A DNA stretch of 23,283 nucleotides from Halanaerobiaceae bacterium (GTDB lineage Bacteria > Bacillota > Halanaerobiia > Halanaerobiales > Halarsenatibacteraceae), in the NCBI GenBank assembly GCA_003554685.1, contig PWHA01000254.1, forward strand, positions 1 to 23,283, read 5' to 3'. A program made the translations under genes and the position numbers. The notes under the pieces are model-generated. The model did not search any database, was not told the DNA's origin, and saw nothing but the letters and a program-made list of their open reading frames with translations. Positions 1 through 6,801 of this stretch are shown here, piece by piece (within the stretch, counting starts at the first letter, position 1; every line of letters starts with the position of its first letter).

Positions 1-124
1 CCCGTCCGCCACTCCCCGTGATCCTCTTAAGGCCCGAAGGCCTTAAAAGGGCGGGGCGTTCGACTTGCATGTGTTAAGCACGCCGCCAGCGTTCGTCCTG
101 AGCCAGGATCAAACTCTCCTTTAA
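1..124 (-). rRNA. rrs: 16S ribosomal RNA, 5' end only (partial)
   Basis: The reverse complement begins AGGAGAGTTTGATCCTGGCT, followed by the universal 16S opening (GACGAACGCTGGCGGCGTGC, then the ACATGCAAGTCGA segment), and runs off the left edge. Aligning the AGAGTTTGATC block (Escherichia coli position 8) puts the mature 5' end near 124. The helix-6 region is GC-rich with a TTCG-capped hairpin (about 29-52). The gene reads leftward, so the rest of the rRNA operon lies outside the window. Identity is certain; the exact mature end is inferred by homology. Confidence 0.97.
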
Positions 125-478
125 ATTAAATCCTGGTGTTCTAAATCCAGCTTTTCCGGCCTAAAATCCGAAAAAGCGGGAAAAGAACTCAAAGAAAATC
201 TAATCTTGGGCCTGCTGATTTACTTTTCAAGGTTCAAAGCTGATTTATTGGTTAGTTTTTAATTTAAATGCTGCATTTGCTTAAAACCATTGATTAACTA
301 AAAGCTACTTCATAAAATTAAGGCTATGAGAAGTTGATTTAAAAAGTCTATAGAGACAAAAAAACTCTCCAGTAATATTTAATGAGCCAATATCAAGAAG
401 AGTAGGGTGAAAGTCTTCTGAGTCTCTAAAAGCAACTTTCCATATTATTTAGTTTTTGGCGCTTCCTTCATGCTGCGC
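125..478 (-). other. Pre-16S leader with boxA-like signal and processing hairpin
   Basis: This stretch lies between the rRNA promoter and the 16S gene and has no coding potential. Two things are visible in the transcribed (minus) strand. At 222-240 is CTTTGAACCTTGAAAAGTA, which resembles the boxA antitermination signal found before 16S genes. At 151-185 an inverted repeat has a 7-bp stem (CTTTTCC/GGAAAAG) extended by two more pairs after one mismatch; it could be a leader hairpin or one side of the RNase III processing stalk. The remainder is AT-rich with no further signal I can name. Confidence 0.6.
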
Positions 479-483
479 TTAAT

Positions 484-512
484 ATTGTAGCATCCAATTT
501 ACGGTTTGTCAA
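484..512 (-). promoter_or_regulatory. Strong sigma-A promoter of the rRNA operon
   Basis: On the minus strand there is a perfect -35 TTGACA (507-512) and a TACAAT -10 (484-489) with a 17-base spacer. An AT-rich block just upstream (about 513-560) could be an UP element. The predicted transcript start is near 478, giving a leader of about 350 bases before 16S. The sites are read directly from sequence; activity is inferred. Confidence 0.85.
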
Positions 513-686
513 GACCAAATATGAATTTTTTCGTTAAAAATTTTCCAGAAAAGATAGATAAAAAATCGACTAAAAACTAGAAAAAATATCTTAAATTTTC
601 TGTTTGCCCGGTTTTGGTTATCTGGATTTTGTCTGCATTGAAATAAATCGGGATAGTAAAAACGGTTTTTGGTCAACTCAAATAAA

Positions 687-761
687 TGGTGCCCCTGGAA
701 GGAATCGAACCCTCGCTAATGGCTCCGGAGGCCATCGCTCTATCCACTGAGCTACAGGGGC
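687..761 (-). tRNA. tRNA-Arg (anticodon CCG)
   Basis: The minus strand folds into a full cloverleaf. The acceptor stem is GCCCCTG/CAGGGGC, the D arm GCTC/GAGC, the anticodon stem ATGGC/GCCAT with loop CTCCGGA (anticodon CCG, reading CGG), and the T arm GAGGG/CCTTC with loop TTCGATT. The discriminator is A and the 3' CCA is encoded. It reads toward the 16S gene, with its 3' end about 175 bases upstream of the rRNA -35 box. No T-run terminator is seen between them, so some readthrough into the rRNA leader is possible. Confidence 0.97.
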
Positions 762-780
762 AGGATAAATTTAAACTTAT

Positions 781-802
781 AAAATTCTAACAAAATTTTA
801 AC
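781..802. repeat. 11-bp tandem repeat in the tRNA-Arg leader
   Basis: AAAATTCTAAC (781-791) is followed directly by AAAATTTTAAC (792-802), 10 of 11 identical. It sits 20 bases upstream of the mature tRNA 5' end. It is AT-rich, so chance is possible. Confidence 0.5.
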
Positions 803-838
803 AGACAGATGAAAGTCAGATTTCAGTTATAAAATATA

Positions 839-864
839 GAGTTACAACAATGAGTTACAGCAAA
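839..864. repeat. 13-bp tandem repeat in the tRNA-Arg leader
   Basis: GAGTTACAACAAT (839-851) is followed directly by GAGTTACAGCAAA (852-864), 11 of 13 identical. It lies in the presumed transcribed leader between the promoter at 932-960 and tRNA-Arg. Role unknown. Confidence 0.55.
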
Positions 865-931
865 ATGTATAGCTGGATCCAAATACCAGGGAACCAATCA
901 GGCTTTGTTCCTGCCTCTCTCCTGCTCTTAA

Positions 932-960
932 ATATTAACAAAATAAATTTTGCTTGTCAA
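932..960 (-). promoter_or_regulatory. Strong sigma-A promoter upstream of tRNA-Arg
   Basis: The minus strand has a perfect -35 TTGACA (955-960), a 17-base spacer and TAATAT as -10 (932-937). The predicted start is near 925, about 165 bases before the tRNA 5' end, leaving a long leader that must be trimmed. It begins just after the ABC-F stop codon and its hairpin, so the tRNA is probably transcribed independently of that gene. Confidence 0.75.
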
Positions 961-992
961 GAGAATGCCGGAGTCTTTCCGGGGGTATTCTC
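961..992 (-). other. Hairpin overlapping the ABC-F stop codon
   Basis: An outer 6-bp stem (GAGAAT 961-966 with ATTCTC 987-992) and an inner 5-bp stem (CCGGA 968-972 with TCCGG 978-982) close a 5-base loop. On the minus strand the next bases are the TTGACA of the following promoter, not a T run. It is therefore not a textbook intrinsic terminator, although it may slow or protect the ABC-F transcript end. Confidence 0.5.
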
Positions 993-3096
993 AGATTATT
1001 TTTTCCCATTCCTGATAATAACGATCCAGTTCTTCCTGAAGTTCATCCTGTTCTTTTTTTAAGGCTGTCAGTTTTTCTATATCTCCCTCATAACTGGCTG
1101 CCACCATCTCCTCTTCCAGCTTTTTCTGGCGGTTTTCCAGTTTGATGATTTTTCTTTCGAGCTCTTCCCTTTTGCGATTGAGCTTTCTCTCCTGACGCCG
1201 CTTTTCTTTCTGGCGGCGGTAAAAAATTTCATCCTGCCCGGGAGAATCCTCTCCGGAATCTTTTCGGGAGACTTCATCAGACAGGTTGCCTGCTGACGGG
1301 GAAGCGCCACTATCTGCTTCAGAAGATCCGGTGTCTGTTGCAGGGAATCTCTTACTTTCCTGATCAAACCTGGTTTTTTCTCCGCTGGAGCCGTTATAAT
1401 CAGAATTGCTGCCATTTTTCCGGTTCTGAAGCTGATAATTCTGCATCCTGTCTTCACGTTTGTCCAGATAATGGTCATAGTTGCCCCGGTATTTGATCAG
1501 GCTTTGATTATAGAGCTCTACTGTTTTGTCGGCTACCTGATTGAGGAAGTATCTATCATGAGAAACCAGCAGAACAGCTCCCTGGTAACTCTGCAGCGAC
1601 TGCTCCAGAACTTCTCGGGAATCAAGGTCCAGATGATTGGTTGGTTCATCCAGAAGAAGAAAATTGCTATCTCCGAAAACCAGCTGAAGCAACCGGAGGC
1701 GGGAACGCTCTCCGCCACTTAAGTCAGCAAGCTTTTTAAAAACCTCCTCGCCGCGAAAGAGAAATTTGGCCAGCAGATCTCTGGCCCGGCCGTTCGGGAG
1801 TCCGGTTGACTGCTTCAGGGCTGACAGGACCGTGCGGTCTTCGGCAAAATCCCTGCTTTCCTCCTGGCTGTAATAGCCCGGCCTGACCGTAGGGCCAAGT
1901 TTGATCCGGCCGGAGTCGGGCTCCAGCTGGTCCCGAATCAGATGCAGCAGGGTGGTCTTACCCGAGCCGTTTGGACCAATTAGAGCTACCTTATCCCCAC
2001 CATAAATATTAAGACTGGCCTGGTGAAACAGAGTGTTATTCTGATAGGAGAAATCCAGCTCCTCAATCTGGAGAACTTCATTGCCAATCCGGGAGCCGGC
2101 TTCCAGATCAAAGCTGACCCTGTCAAGGCGGGTCGGCTTAGGAATTTTATCCATTTTCTCCAGCCGCTTTTCCAGCTCCTTGGCTTTTTTAAAAAATTTT
2201 TCATTATCACCGCTCCGGCCCCAGACTCTATACTGCTCAATCTGTTCCTTGAGCTGATTGATCTTCTTCTGCTGCTCCTGATATTCCTTGAGCCTCTGCT
2301 GAAATCGCCTTTCCCTTTCTTCCAGGTAATAGCTGTAATTGCCTGAATAATCTTCATTTCGGCCCTGTTTGATCTCCACCAGCCGGCTGATAGTGCGGTC
2401 CAGGAAATAGCGGTCATGAGAAATGATGATGACCGCACCCTGGTAGCTCTGAAGGTAAGACTCCAGCCATTCTACGGCTTCGATATCCAGGTGATTGGTG
2501 GGTTCATCCAGCAGCAGAAGATCCGGTTCCTCCAGCAAAAGCTTGATCAGTCCTACTCTGGTTTTTTCTCCCCCGCTTAAGAGAGAGATTTTTTGGGAAA
2601 GTTCTGCAGGAGAAAAACCCAGGCCGGTGGCTACCTTACGAATTCTGCTTTCGTAGCTGTAGCCTGCTGAGCGTAAAAAATTTTCCTGGAGGCGGTTGTA
2701 TTTTTTTAAAAGAGAGGCCAGTTCGCTGTCCTGAGTATCGGAATCTTGAGATGCTTTTTCTCCCCGATCTGCTATTTTTTCCTCCAGCCTGCGAAGCTGC
2801 TGCTGCAGGTCAATTTCCCGGGCAAAAACAGTCCGACATTCTTCCAGGATGGTCCGGGAATGGGTAAAATTATGGCTCTGATCCAGCATTCCCACCGAAC
2901 AGCCCCGCTGGAGAAATATTTCGCCGGAGTCAGGCTCTTCCTGACCGGCAATAATATTAAAAACCGTGGTCTTGCCGCTGCCGTTGGCCCCGATCAGACC
3001 GATTCTCTCGCCTTCCTGAAGATTTAAATTAAAGGAAGTTAGAACCTCTTCGATGCCAAATGATTTTTTAATATCCTTCATTTCCAGAACAACCAT
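991..3096 (-). CDS. ABC-F family ATPase (Uup/YdiF-like translation factor)
   Basis: A soluble twin ATP-binding-cassette protein of 701 residues with no membrane segments. Known ABC-F proteins act on the ribosome, binding at the E site and relieving stalled or stressed translation. Domain 1 has Walker A GANGSGKT (36-43), signature LSGGE (173-177) and Walker B with DEPTNHLD (about 193-204). A charged linker (about 252-327) precedes domain 2, with Walker A GPNGSGKT (374-381), signature LSGGE (459-463) and a second DEPTNHLD (483-490). The C-terminus is a long charged coiled coil (about 630-698), as in Uup and YdiF, which makes EttA unlikely. Between them is a Ser/Asp/Gly-rich, probably disordered stretch (about 552-628). 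The ATG start has GGAGGG 8 bases upstream. It lies between a DegV gene (174-base gap) and tRNA-Arg. I see no attenuator leader of the antibiotic-resistance type. Confidence 0.92.
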   Translation of the reverse strand: MVVLEMKDIKKSFGIEEVLTSFNLNLQEGERIGLIGANGSGKTTVFNIIAGQEEPDSGEIFLQRGCSVGMLDQSHNFTHSRTILEECRTVFAREIDLQQQLRRLEEKIADRGEKASQDSDTQDSELASLLKKYNRLQENFLRSAGYSYESRIRKVATGLGFSPAELSQKISLLSGGEKTRVGLIKLLLEEPDLLLLDEPTNHLDIEAVEWLESYLQSYQGAVIIISHDRYFLDRTISRLVEIKQGRNEDYSGNYSYYLEERERRFQQRLKEYQEQQKKINQLKEQIEQYRVWGRSGDNEKFFKKAKELEKRLEKMDKIPKPTRLDRVSFDLEAGSRIGNEVLQIEELDFSYQNNTLFHQASLNIYGGDKVALIGPNGSGKTTLLHLIRDQLEPDSGRIKLGPTVRPGYYSQEESRDFAEDRTVLSALKQSTGLPNGRARDLLAKFLFRGEEVFKKLADLSGGERSRLRLLQLVFGDSNFLLLDEPTNHLDLDSREVLEQSLQSYQGAVLLVSHDRYFLNQVADKTVELYNQSLIKYRGNYDHYLDKREDRMQNYQLQNRKNGSNSDYNGSSGEKTRFDQESKRFPATDTGSSEADSGASPSAGNLSDEVSRKDSGEDSPGQDEIFYRRQKEKRRQERKLNRKREELERKIIKLENRQKKLEEEMVAASYEGDIEKLTALKKEQDELQEELDRYYQEWEKII

Positions 3097-3270
3097 AAAT
3101 ATTCCCTCCAGCCTTTTATTGCTGCTTTTATCGCTGGTTGTTAAATTTCATATAAAACTTCAGGTTTTCTGCGGATAATTATTCTCAATATCTCATAGTA
3201 TGCCACTGATTTATGTATCCCACAGGTTGTATATCCAGACTGGTTTCAGCTAAAAAAACGGTGCTGTAAT

Positions 3271-4146
3271 TTAAATCTCGGCCTGGATGGGCTGATTTAC
3301 CTCCTGCTGACCCTGAAAGAAAATAGCAATTGTTCCTTTGCCTACATGGGAGCCGATAGCCGCGCCCAGCTCTCCCACCAGAAAATCTTCGGTACCAAAT
3401 TTATCGGTAATTTTCTGCTGCATCTTCTCTGCCAGCTCGGGGCTGGCGGAATGAGCCATTCCCACTCTCTGAGAATCTAGATCCTCTCCCCGCTTTTCCA
3501 TCTCTTCAAGCAGGGCATTCAGCATTCTTTTCTGACCCCGGGCTTTGGAAAAGGCTACAATTTTGCCATCTTCAAAATGGAGGATGGGCTTGATATTGAG
3601 GACGTTCGCCAGCAGAGCTTTGCCGCCGGAAATCCGGCCGCCCTTTTTCAACATTTCCACCGAGCCCACTGAAAAAATATGCTCCATATAGCGGCAGCGC
3701 TCGAAAATTAAATCCCGGGTTTTATCCAGAGTGCTGCCATTCTCCAGGGCCCGGGCAGCTTCCTCTAAAACCAGGCTGAGGCCGATGGTGCAGCAGCGGG
3801 AATCGATTACCCTGATATCTTCACTGTCGATACTGCGGGCAGCCAGCACAGCTGACTGGTAAATTCCGCTCAATCCCCCGGAAAAGCAAATTGCCAGCAC
3901 CTTATTGCCTTTTTTCAGTTCCTGTCGAAAGGCATCCTCAAAGGCCGCCGGAGCAATCTGAGAGGTTGTGGGCATGTAACCTTCTTCCAGCTTCTGGTAA
4001 AACTCTCGGGTTGAGATGGTGTCACGGTCATAGTGCTGCTCGTCCCCGAACTGAACCGGGGTAGGCAGCATTTTGATATTATACTTCTGCCTGATTTCTT
4101 CCGGAAGGTCAGAACAGCTGTCGGTAACAATTTTTACTGCTGACAA
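3271..4146 (-). CDS. DegV family protein (FakB-like fatty-acid-binding protein)
   Basis: About 291 residues with the two-domain DegV fold. Family members bind a fatty acid and, as FakB, hand it to the kinase FakA for phosphorylation and lipid synthesis. Visible motifs are IVTDSCSDLP near the N-terminus, PTTSQ (60-63 region), FSGGLSG (88-94), LKKGGRIS (166-173) and the C-terminal GSHVGKG (H about 267) that corresponds to the family HTGPG. The ligand is inferred from the family, and no fakA (DAK2 protein) lies in the window. The longest frame starts at a GTG (4155), but its G is the last base of the AGGGAG ribosome binding site. The TTG at 4146 has that site 8 bases upstream and is preferred. 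Upstream is yhbY (123-base gap) and downstream the ABC-F gene; no convincing terminator follows. Confidence 0.9.
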   Translation of the reverse strand: MSAVKIVTDSCSDLPEEIRQKYNIKMLPTPVQFGDEQHYDRDTISTREFYQKLEEGYMPTTSQIAPAAFEDAFRQELKKGNKVLAICFSGGLSGIYQSAVLAARSIDSEDIRVIDSRCCTIGLSLVLEEAARALENGSTLDKTRDLIFERCRYMEHIFSVGSVEMLKKGGRISGGKALLANVLNIKPILHFEDGKIVAFSKARGQKRMLNALLEEMEKRGEDLDSQRVGMAHSASPELAEKMQQKITDKFGTEDFLVGELGAAIGSHVGKGTIAIFFQGQQEVNQPIQAEI

Positions 4147-4269
4147 TTTAGACACTCCCTTTTGATTTTATGAATTTTTAAGCTTTTCAGCAATTCCAAA
4201 CCAAAAAGACCCTGATATTAAAAAAAATTACTTATCTTTATAGTTCCTATTAGAAAGCTGTATTCCTGC

Positions 4270-4566
4270 TTAGTCCGGCAGATTATAGCCGGCAATTTCA
4301 GGGTTTTCCCGGTAGAGAATCAGGACACTGCCTATGACCTGGACAATACTGGAATTGGTTGCCCCGGCCAGGCTGCTGGCTGCTTCCCGGGCCGATATTT
4401 CATTGTTATCATTAAGCTTTATTTTAATTAATTCATGATCTTCCAGGCATTCTTCCACCTGAGAGATCACTCCGGTGGTAATACCCTCCTTACCGATCTG
4501 GGTAATGGGACTGAGAGAATTGGCTTCTCCTCTGAGATAACTTCTTTCTTTTCCTGTTAAAGACAT
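4270..4566 (-). CDS. yhbY: YhbY family RNA-binding protein (CRM domain)
   Basis: A 98-residue single CRM (CRS1-YhbY) domain protein. Homologues bind pre-50S particles and take part in large-subunit assembly. It opens MSLTGKERSYLRG and carries the basic GxxG-type loop in QIGKEGIT, then the typical VEECLEDHELIKIKL and IVQVIGSVLILYR strands. The open frame extends 18 codons further upstream, but an AGGAGGTGA site lies directly before the internal ATG at 4566, which also matches the family N-terminus. It sits downstream of obgE across a 308-base gap. In many Firmicutes nadD follows yhbY; here a DegV gene follows instead. Confidence 0.93.
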   Translation of the reverse strand: MSLTGKERSYLRGEANSLSPITQIGKEGITTGVISQVEECLEDHELIKIKLNDNNEISAREAASSLAGATNSSIVQVIGSVLILYRENPEIAGYNLPD

Positions 4567-4874
4567 AAATTTCACCTCCTGAAAATAGCTTATATACCTG
4601 ATATTGTGTTTTCTACGCATCCTCTGTTCATTTTTCTGTCAATTTTTTGGGCTGAGGGCGGTTAAAAAACGATTCAATTGCTGGCTCAAACCACAGCTGA
4701 AATCACTCCGGCATCAGCTGCTAAAATATGATAATACCAAAACCTAGTAGTTTAAGATTATCCAGGTAAAAATCAGGTTTAAATAATGAGCGTTTTTTAT
4801 AAATAATGAGTGTTTTTTAGAACATAACCAGGAATAGTCCTGATGAAGCCCTGTTAACAATTACTTACTTTAAC
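4567..4874. other. obgE-yhbY intergenic region (308 bases)
   Basis: No coding potential. It holds a 20-bp tandem repeat (4781-4820), a perfect 7-bp inverted repeat CAGCTGA/TCAGCTG with a 13-base spacer (4694-4720), and a small CAGGA/TCCTG hairpin near 4829-4842. A TTGACA occurs on the minus strand near 4638-4643, but no acceptable -10 follows at 16-18 bases, so I do not call a promoter. None of the hairpins is followed by a T run. Confidence 0.5.
4781..4820. repeat. 20-bp direct tandem repeat, two copies
   Basis: AAATAATGAGCGTTTTTTAT (4781-4800) is followed at once by AAATAATGAGTGTTTTTTAG (4801-4820), 18 of 20 identical. Two full helical turns separate equivalent bases, which would suit a protein binding two sites on the same DNA face. 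It lies about 55 bases after the obgE stop and about 215 before yhbY. Confidence 0.7.
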
Positions 4875-6188
4875 TTACTCCAGATAATCAAATTCCAGGT
4901 CGCCAATTATGACGGTATCGCCTTCTTTGACTCCTGATTTTTTTAGCTTTCGATAGAGCCCTTCCCGGCGCAAAATATCAACCAGCCTTTCCACTGCCTC
5001 ATCACTGGAAAAGTCGGTCTTCTCGGCCAGTTTGTCAACCAGACTACCCCGTACTACATACTCCCCGCTGGTGAGCCTCATGATTTTAATTTCAGGTTCC
5101 CGATCGGCAAAATCCGGCCTGATGACAACCTCATCCTCTGCCTCCCTGTCAGTTTCAGCTGTGCCGGCAGCAGAGACAGTTTCTTCCTCCAGTGAAATTT
5201 GCTCCAGTATGCGTCCTATTTCTTTTTTGAGAACCTGGACGCCTTCCCCGGTTACCGCCGAAATAGGAAAACAGCGATAATCCCTCTCCTGGAAGTAATT
5301 CATGACCTCCACTGATTTTTCCTTGGCCCCGGTTAAATCAATTTTATTCAGGCCAATCAGCTGGGGCAGTTTGGCCAGGCGGGGGCTGAATTTTTCCAGT
5401 TCCCGGTTGATTACCTCAAAATCCTCCCGGGGATCCCGGCCTTCGGAGCCAGAAACATCCAGCATGTGAACCAGAAGACGGGTCCGCTCCAGATGCCGGA
5501 GAAATTCATCCCCCAGGCCTTCACCTCGATGAGCTCCAGAAATTAAGCCTGGTATATCAGCCATCACATAGGAGAGGTAGTCATCATATTCCACCACGCC
5601 CAGATTGGGTTTCAGAGTGGTAAAATGATAACCCGCAATTTTGGGCCGGGCTGCTGAAACCCGGGAAATCAGAGTTGATTTGCCCACATTGGGGTAGCCG
5701 ACCAGCCCAACATCAGCCAGCAGCTTAAGCTCCAGCCTGAGCTGGCGGACCTGGCCGCTTTCTCCCTCTTCTGCAAAGCGGGGGGCCTGCCTGGTGGGCG
5801 AGGTAAAGCGGGCATTGCCCTGGCCACCCTCTCCTCCCCGGGCTACCTGGCAGCTGTCAGACTCTTCCGTCAGGTCAGCCAGCTGTCTTTCCTTTTCATC
5901 ATAGACAACCGTGCCAGGAGGAACTTTAATAATTTTGTCCTGGCCGGAACGGCCGTGCTGATTTTTCTCGCGGCCGGGACGACCATCTTCAGCGCGATAT
6001 TCGTTTTTGTATCTCAGATGGCTCAGTGTATTAAGGCCGGGGTCAACTTCGAGAATGATACTGCCCCCATCACCTCCATCACCGCCATCGGGCCCGCCCC
6101 TGGCTTCATATTTTTCTCTTCTAAAACTGACAGCTCCTCGGCCTCCGCTGCCGCCTTTAACCAGAATTTCAATTTCATCGACAAACAT
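4875..6188 (-). CDS. obgE: Obg-family GTPase ObgE (CgtA)
   Basis: A 437-residue ribosome-associated GTPase involved in late 50S assembly and stress control. The N-terminal Obg domain (about 1-158) is Gly-rich (for example GGSGGRG and GGPDGGDGGDGG). The G domain (159-330) shows G1 GYPNVGKS (164-171), G3 DIPGL (211-215), G4 NKID (281-284) and a G5-like SA (310-311). A C-terminal OCT domain (about 355-430) follows an acidic linker, as in Gram-positive Obg proteins. The ATG has GGAGTG about 8 bases upstream. It follows rpmA but is separated from it by a terminator and a second hairpin, so it may have its own promoter, which I could not identify. Confidence 0.97.
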   Translation of the reverse strand: MFVDEIEILVKGGSGGRGAVSFRREKYEARGGPDGGDGGDGGSIILEVDPGLNTLSHLRYKNEYRAEDGRPGREKNQHGRSGQDKIIKVPPGTVVYDEKERQLADLTEESDSCQVARGGEGGQGNARFTSPTRQAPRFAEEGESGQVRQLRLELKLLADVGLVGYPNVGKSTLISRVSAARPKIAGYHFTTLKPNLGVVEYDDYLSYVMADIPGLISGAHRGEGLGDEFLRHLERTRLLVHMLDVSGSEGRDPREDFEVINRELEKFSPRLAKLPQLIGLNKIDLTGAKEKSVEVMNYFQERDYRCFPISAVTGEGVQVLKKEIGRILEQISLEEETVSAAGTAETDREAEDEVVIRPDFADREPEIKIMRLTSGEYVVRGSLVDKLAEKTDFSSDEAVERLVDILRREGLYRKLKKSGVKEGDTVIIGDLEFDYLE

Positions 6189-6227
6189 GGAAAATCACTC
6201 CAGAAAATTAAACCGGGATTTTAAAAG

Positions 6228-6249
6228 CCGGCCTGGCAAGCAGGACCGG
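6228..6249 (-). other. Hairpin in the obgE 5' leader
   Basis: CCGGCCTG (6228-6235) pairs with CAGG-A-CCGG (6241-6249), an 8-bp stem with one bulged base and a 5-base loop. In the transcribed strand it is followed by CTTTT. It sits between the rpmA terminator and the obgE start and could be a weak second terminator or a leader element. Confidence 0.45.
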
Positions 6250-6270
6250 AAAAAATAATTCTTCTGACAA

Positions 6271-6301
6271 TAAAAAATCCCCCAGCCGCAAAACTGAGGG
6301 A
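6271..6301 (-). terminator. Rho-independent terminator after rpmA
   Basis: On the minus strand TCCCTCAG (6294-6301) pairs fully (one G-U) with CTGGGGGA (6278-6285) around an 8-base loop, and is followed directly by TTTTTTATT. It lies 16 bases beyond the rpmA stop codon and closes the rplU-rpmA unit. Confidence 0.92.
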
Positions 6302-6316
6302 GGCAAAAACTCTAAT

Positions 6317-6601
6317 TTACTGAGCAGGGGCCAGAGTTTCTAGCTGCTCCGTAGTGTATACGCTGATTTTTCTTTTGCTCTTTCCGGCTCTCTCGTAACT
6401 GACAAAACCGTCAACCTTTGCAAAAAGGGTATCATCGCTGCCCCGGCCAACATTGAAACCGGGATGGAATTTTGTCCCCCGCTGGCGGACAAGAATGCTT
6501 CCGGCTGTAACGTATTCGCCGTCAAATTCCTTGGCTCCCAGTCGTTTTGATATGCTATCTCTACCATTTTTAGAACTACCAACGCCCTTTTTCGTGGCCA
6601 T
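6317..6601 (-). CDS. rpmA: 50S ribosomal protein bL27
   Basis: A 94-residue basic protein of the large subunit whose N-terminal tail reaches the peptidyl-transferase centre. The family blocks are clear: KKGVGSSKNGRDS, SKRLGAK, GSILVRQRGTKFHPG and FNVGRGSDDTLFA. The protein begins MATKKGVG, the mature-type N-terminus. It lacks the short hydrophobic extension (ending in FFA) that most Firmicutes bL27 carry and that the protease Prp removes. No prp gene lies between rplU and rpmA. The ATG is preceded by a GGGGGTGAGG ribosome binding site. A candidate promoter lies 73 bases upstream and a terminator follows. Confidence 0.98.
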   Translation of the reverse strand: MATKKGVGSSKNGRDSISKRLGAKEFDGEYVTAGSILVRQRGTKFHPGFNVGRGSDDTLFAKVDGFVSYERAGKSKRKISVYTTEQLETLAPAQ

Positions 6602-6673
6602 TTATCCTCACCCCCATAAAATTAACTGGATAAAATATTAAAATTAAATCTTTAAAATAAAATCTATTAAACA

Positions 6674-6703
6674 ATTATAAACAACTAAATAAAATAGCTG
6701 CAA
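6674..6703 (-). promoter_or_regulatory. Candidate promoter upstream of rpmA
   Basis: The minus strand shows a perfect -10 TATAAT (6674-6679) and TTGCAG (6698-6703) as a 4/6 -35 with an 18-base spacer. It lies in the 200-base AT-rich rplU-rpmA gap, where base composition raises the risk of a chance match. It would let rpmA be made apart from rplU. Confidence 0.45.
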
Positions 6704-6801
6704 AATCATTTTATAACAACTTACTCACTGATACCTAATTAAAACAGGATTAAAAAAGGTTGCTAAATATTCTCGCTGCGTCTGTGTTATTAGGGCTGCT
6801 T

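Noticed and set aside
661..686. AAAAACCGTTTTT inverted repeat just downstream of tRNA-Arg as terminator
   Set aside because: The stem is A/T only with a mismatch and no T tail beyond the arm; too weak to call.
830..900. Possible 24-codon TTG-started peptide on the minus strand in the tRNA leader
   Set aside because: The ribosome binding site is about 12 bases away, the start is weak and the peptide has no recognisable feature.
1077..2438. Minus-strand frames of 133 and 150 codons inside the ABC-F gene
   Set aside because: Out-of-frame shadows of the ABC-F reading frame without family motifs.
3241..3270. T7 tract after the degV stop as a terminator
   Set aside because: The T run lies inside the only possible stem loop (CAGC/GCTG) instead of following it.
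4165..4193. TTGCTG-17-TAAAAT promoter-like pair before degV
   Set aside because: The implied transcript start (about 4158) falls inside the Shine-Dalgarno sequence of degV, so it could not drive normal translation.
4638..4643. TTGACA hexamer upstream of yhbY
   Set aside because: No acceptable -10 sequence at 16-18 bases; a lone hexamer is not enough.
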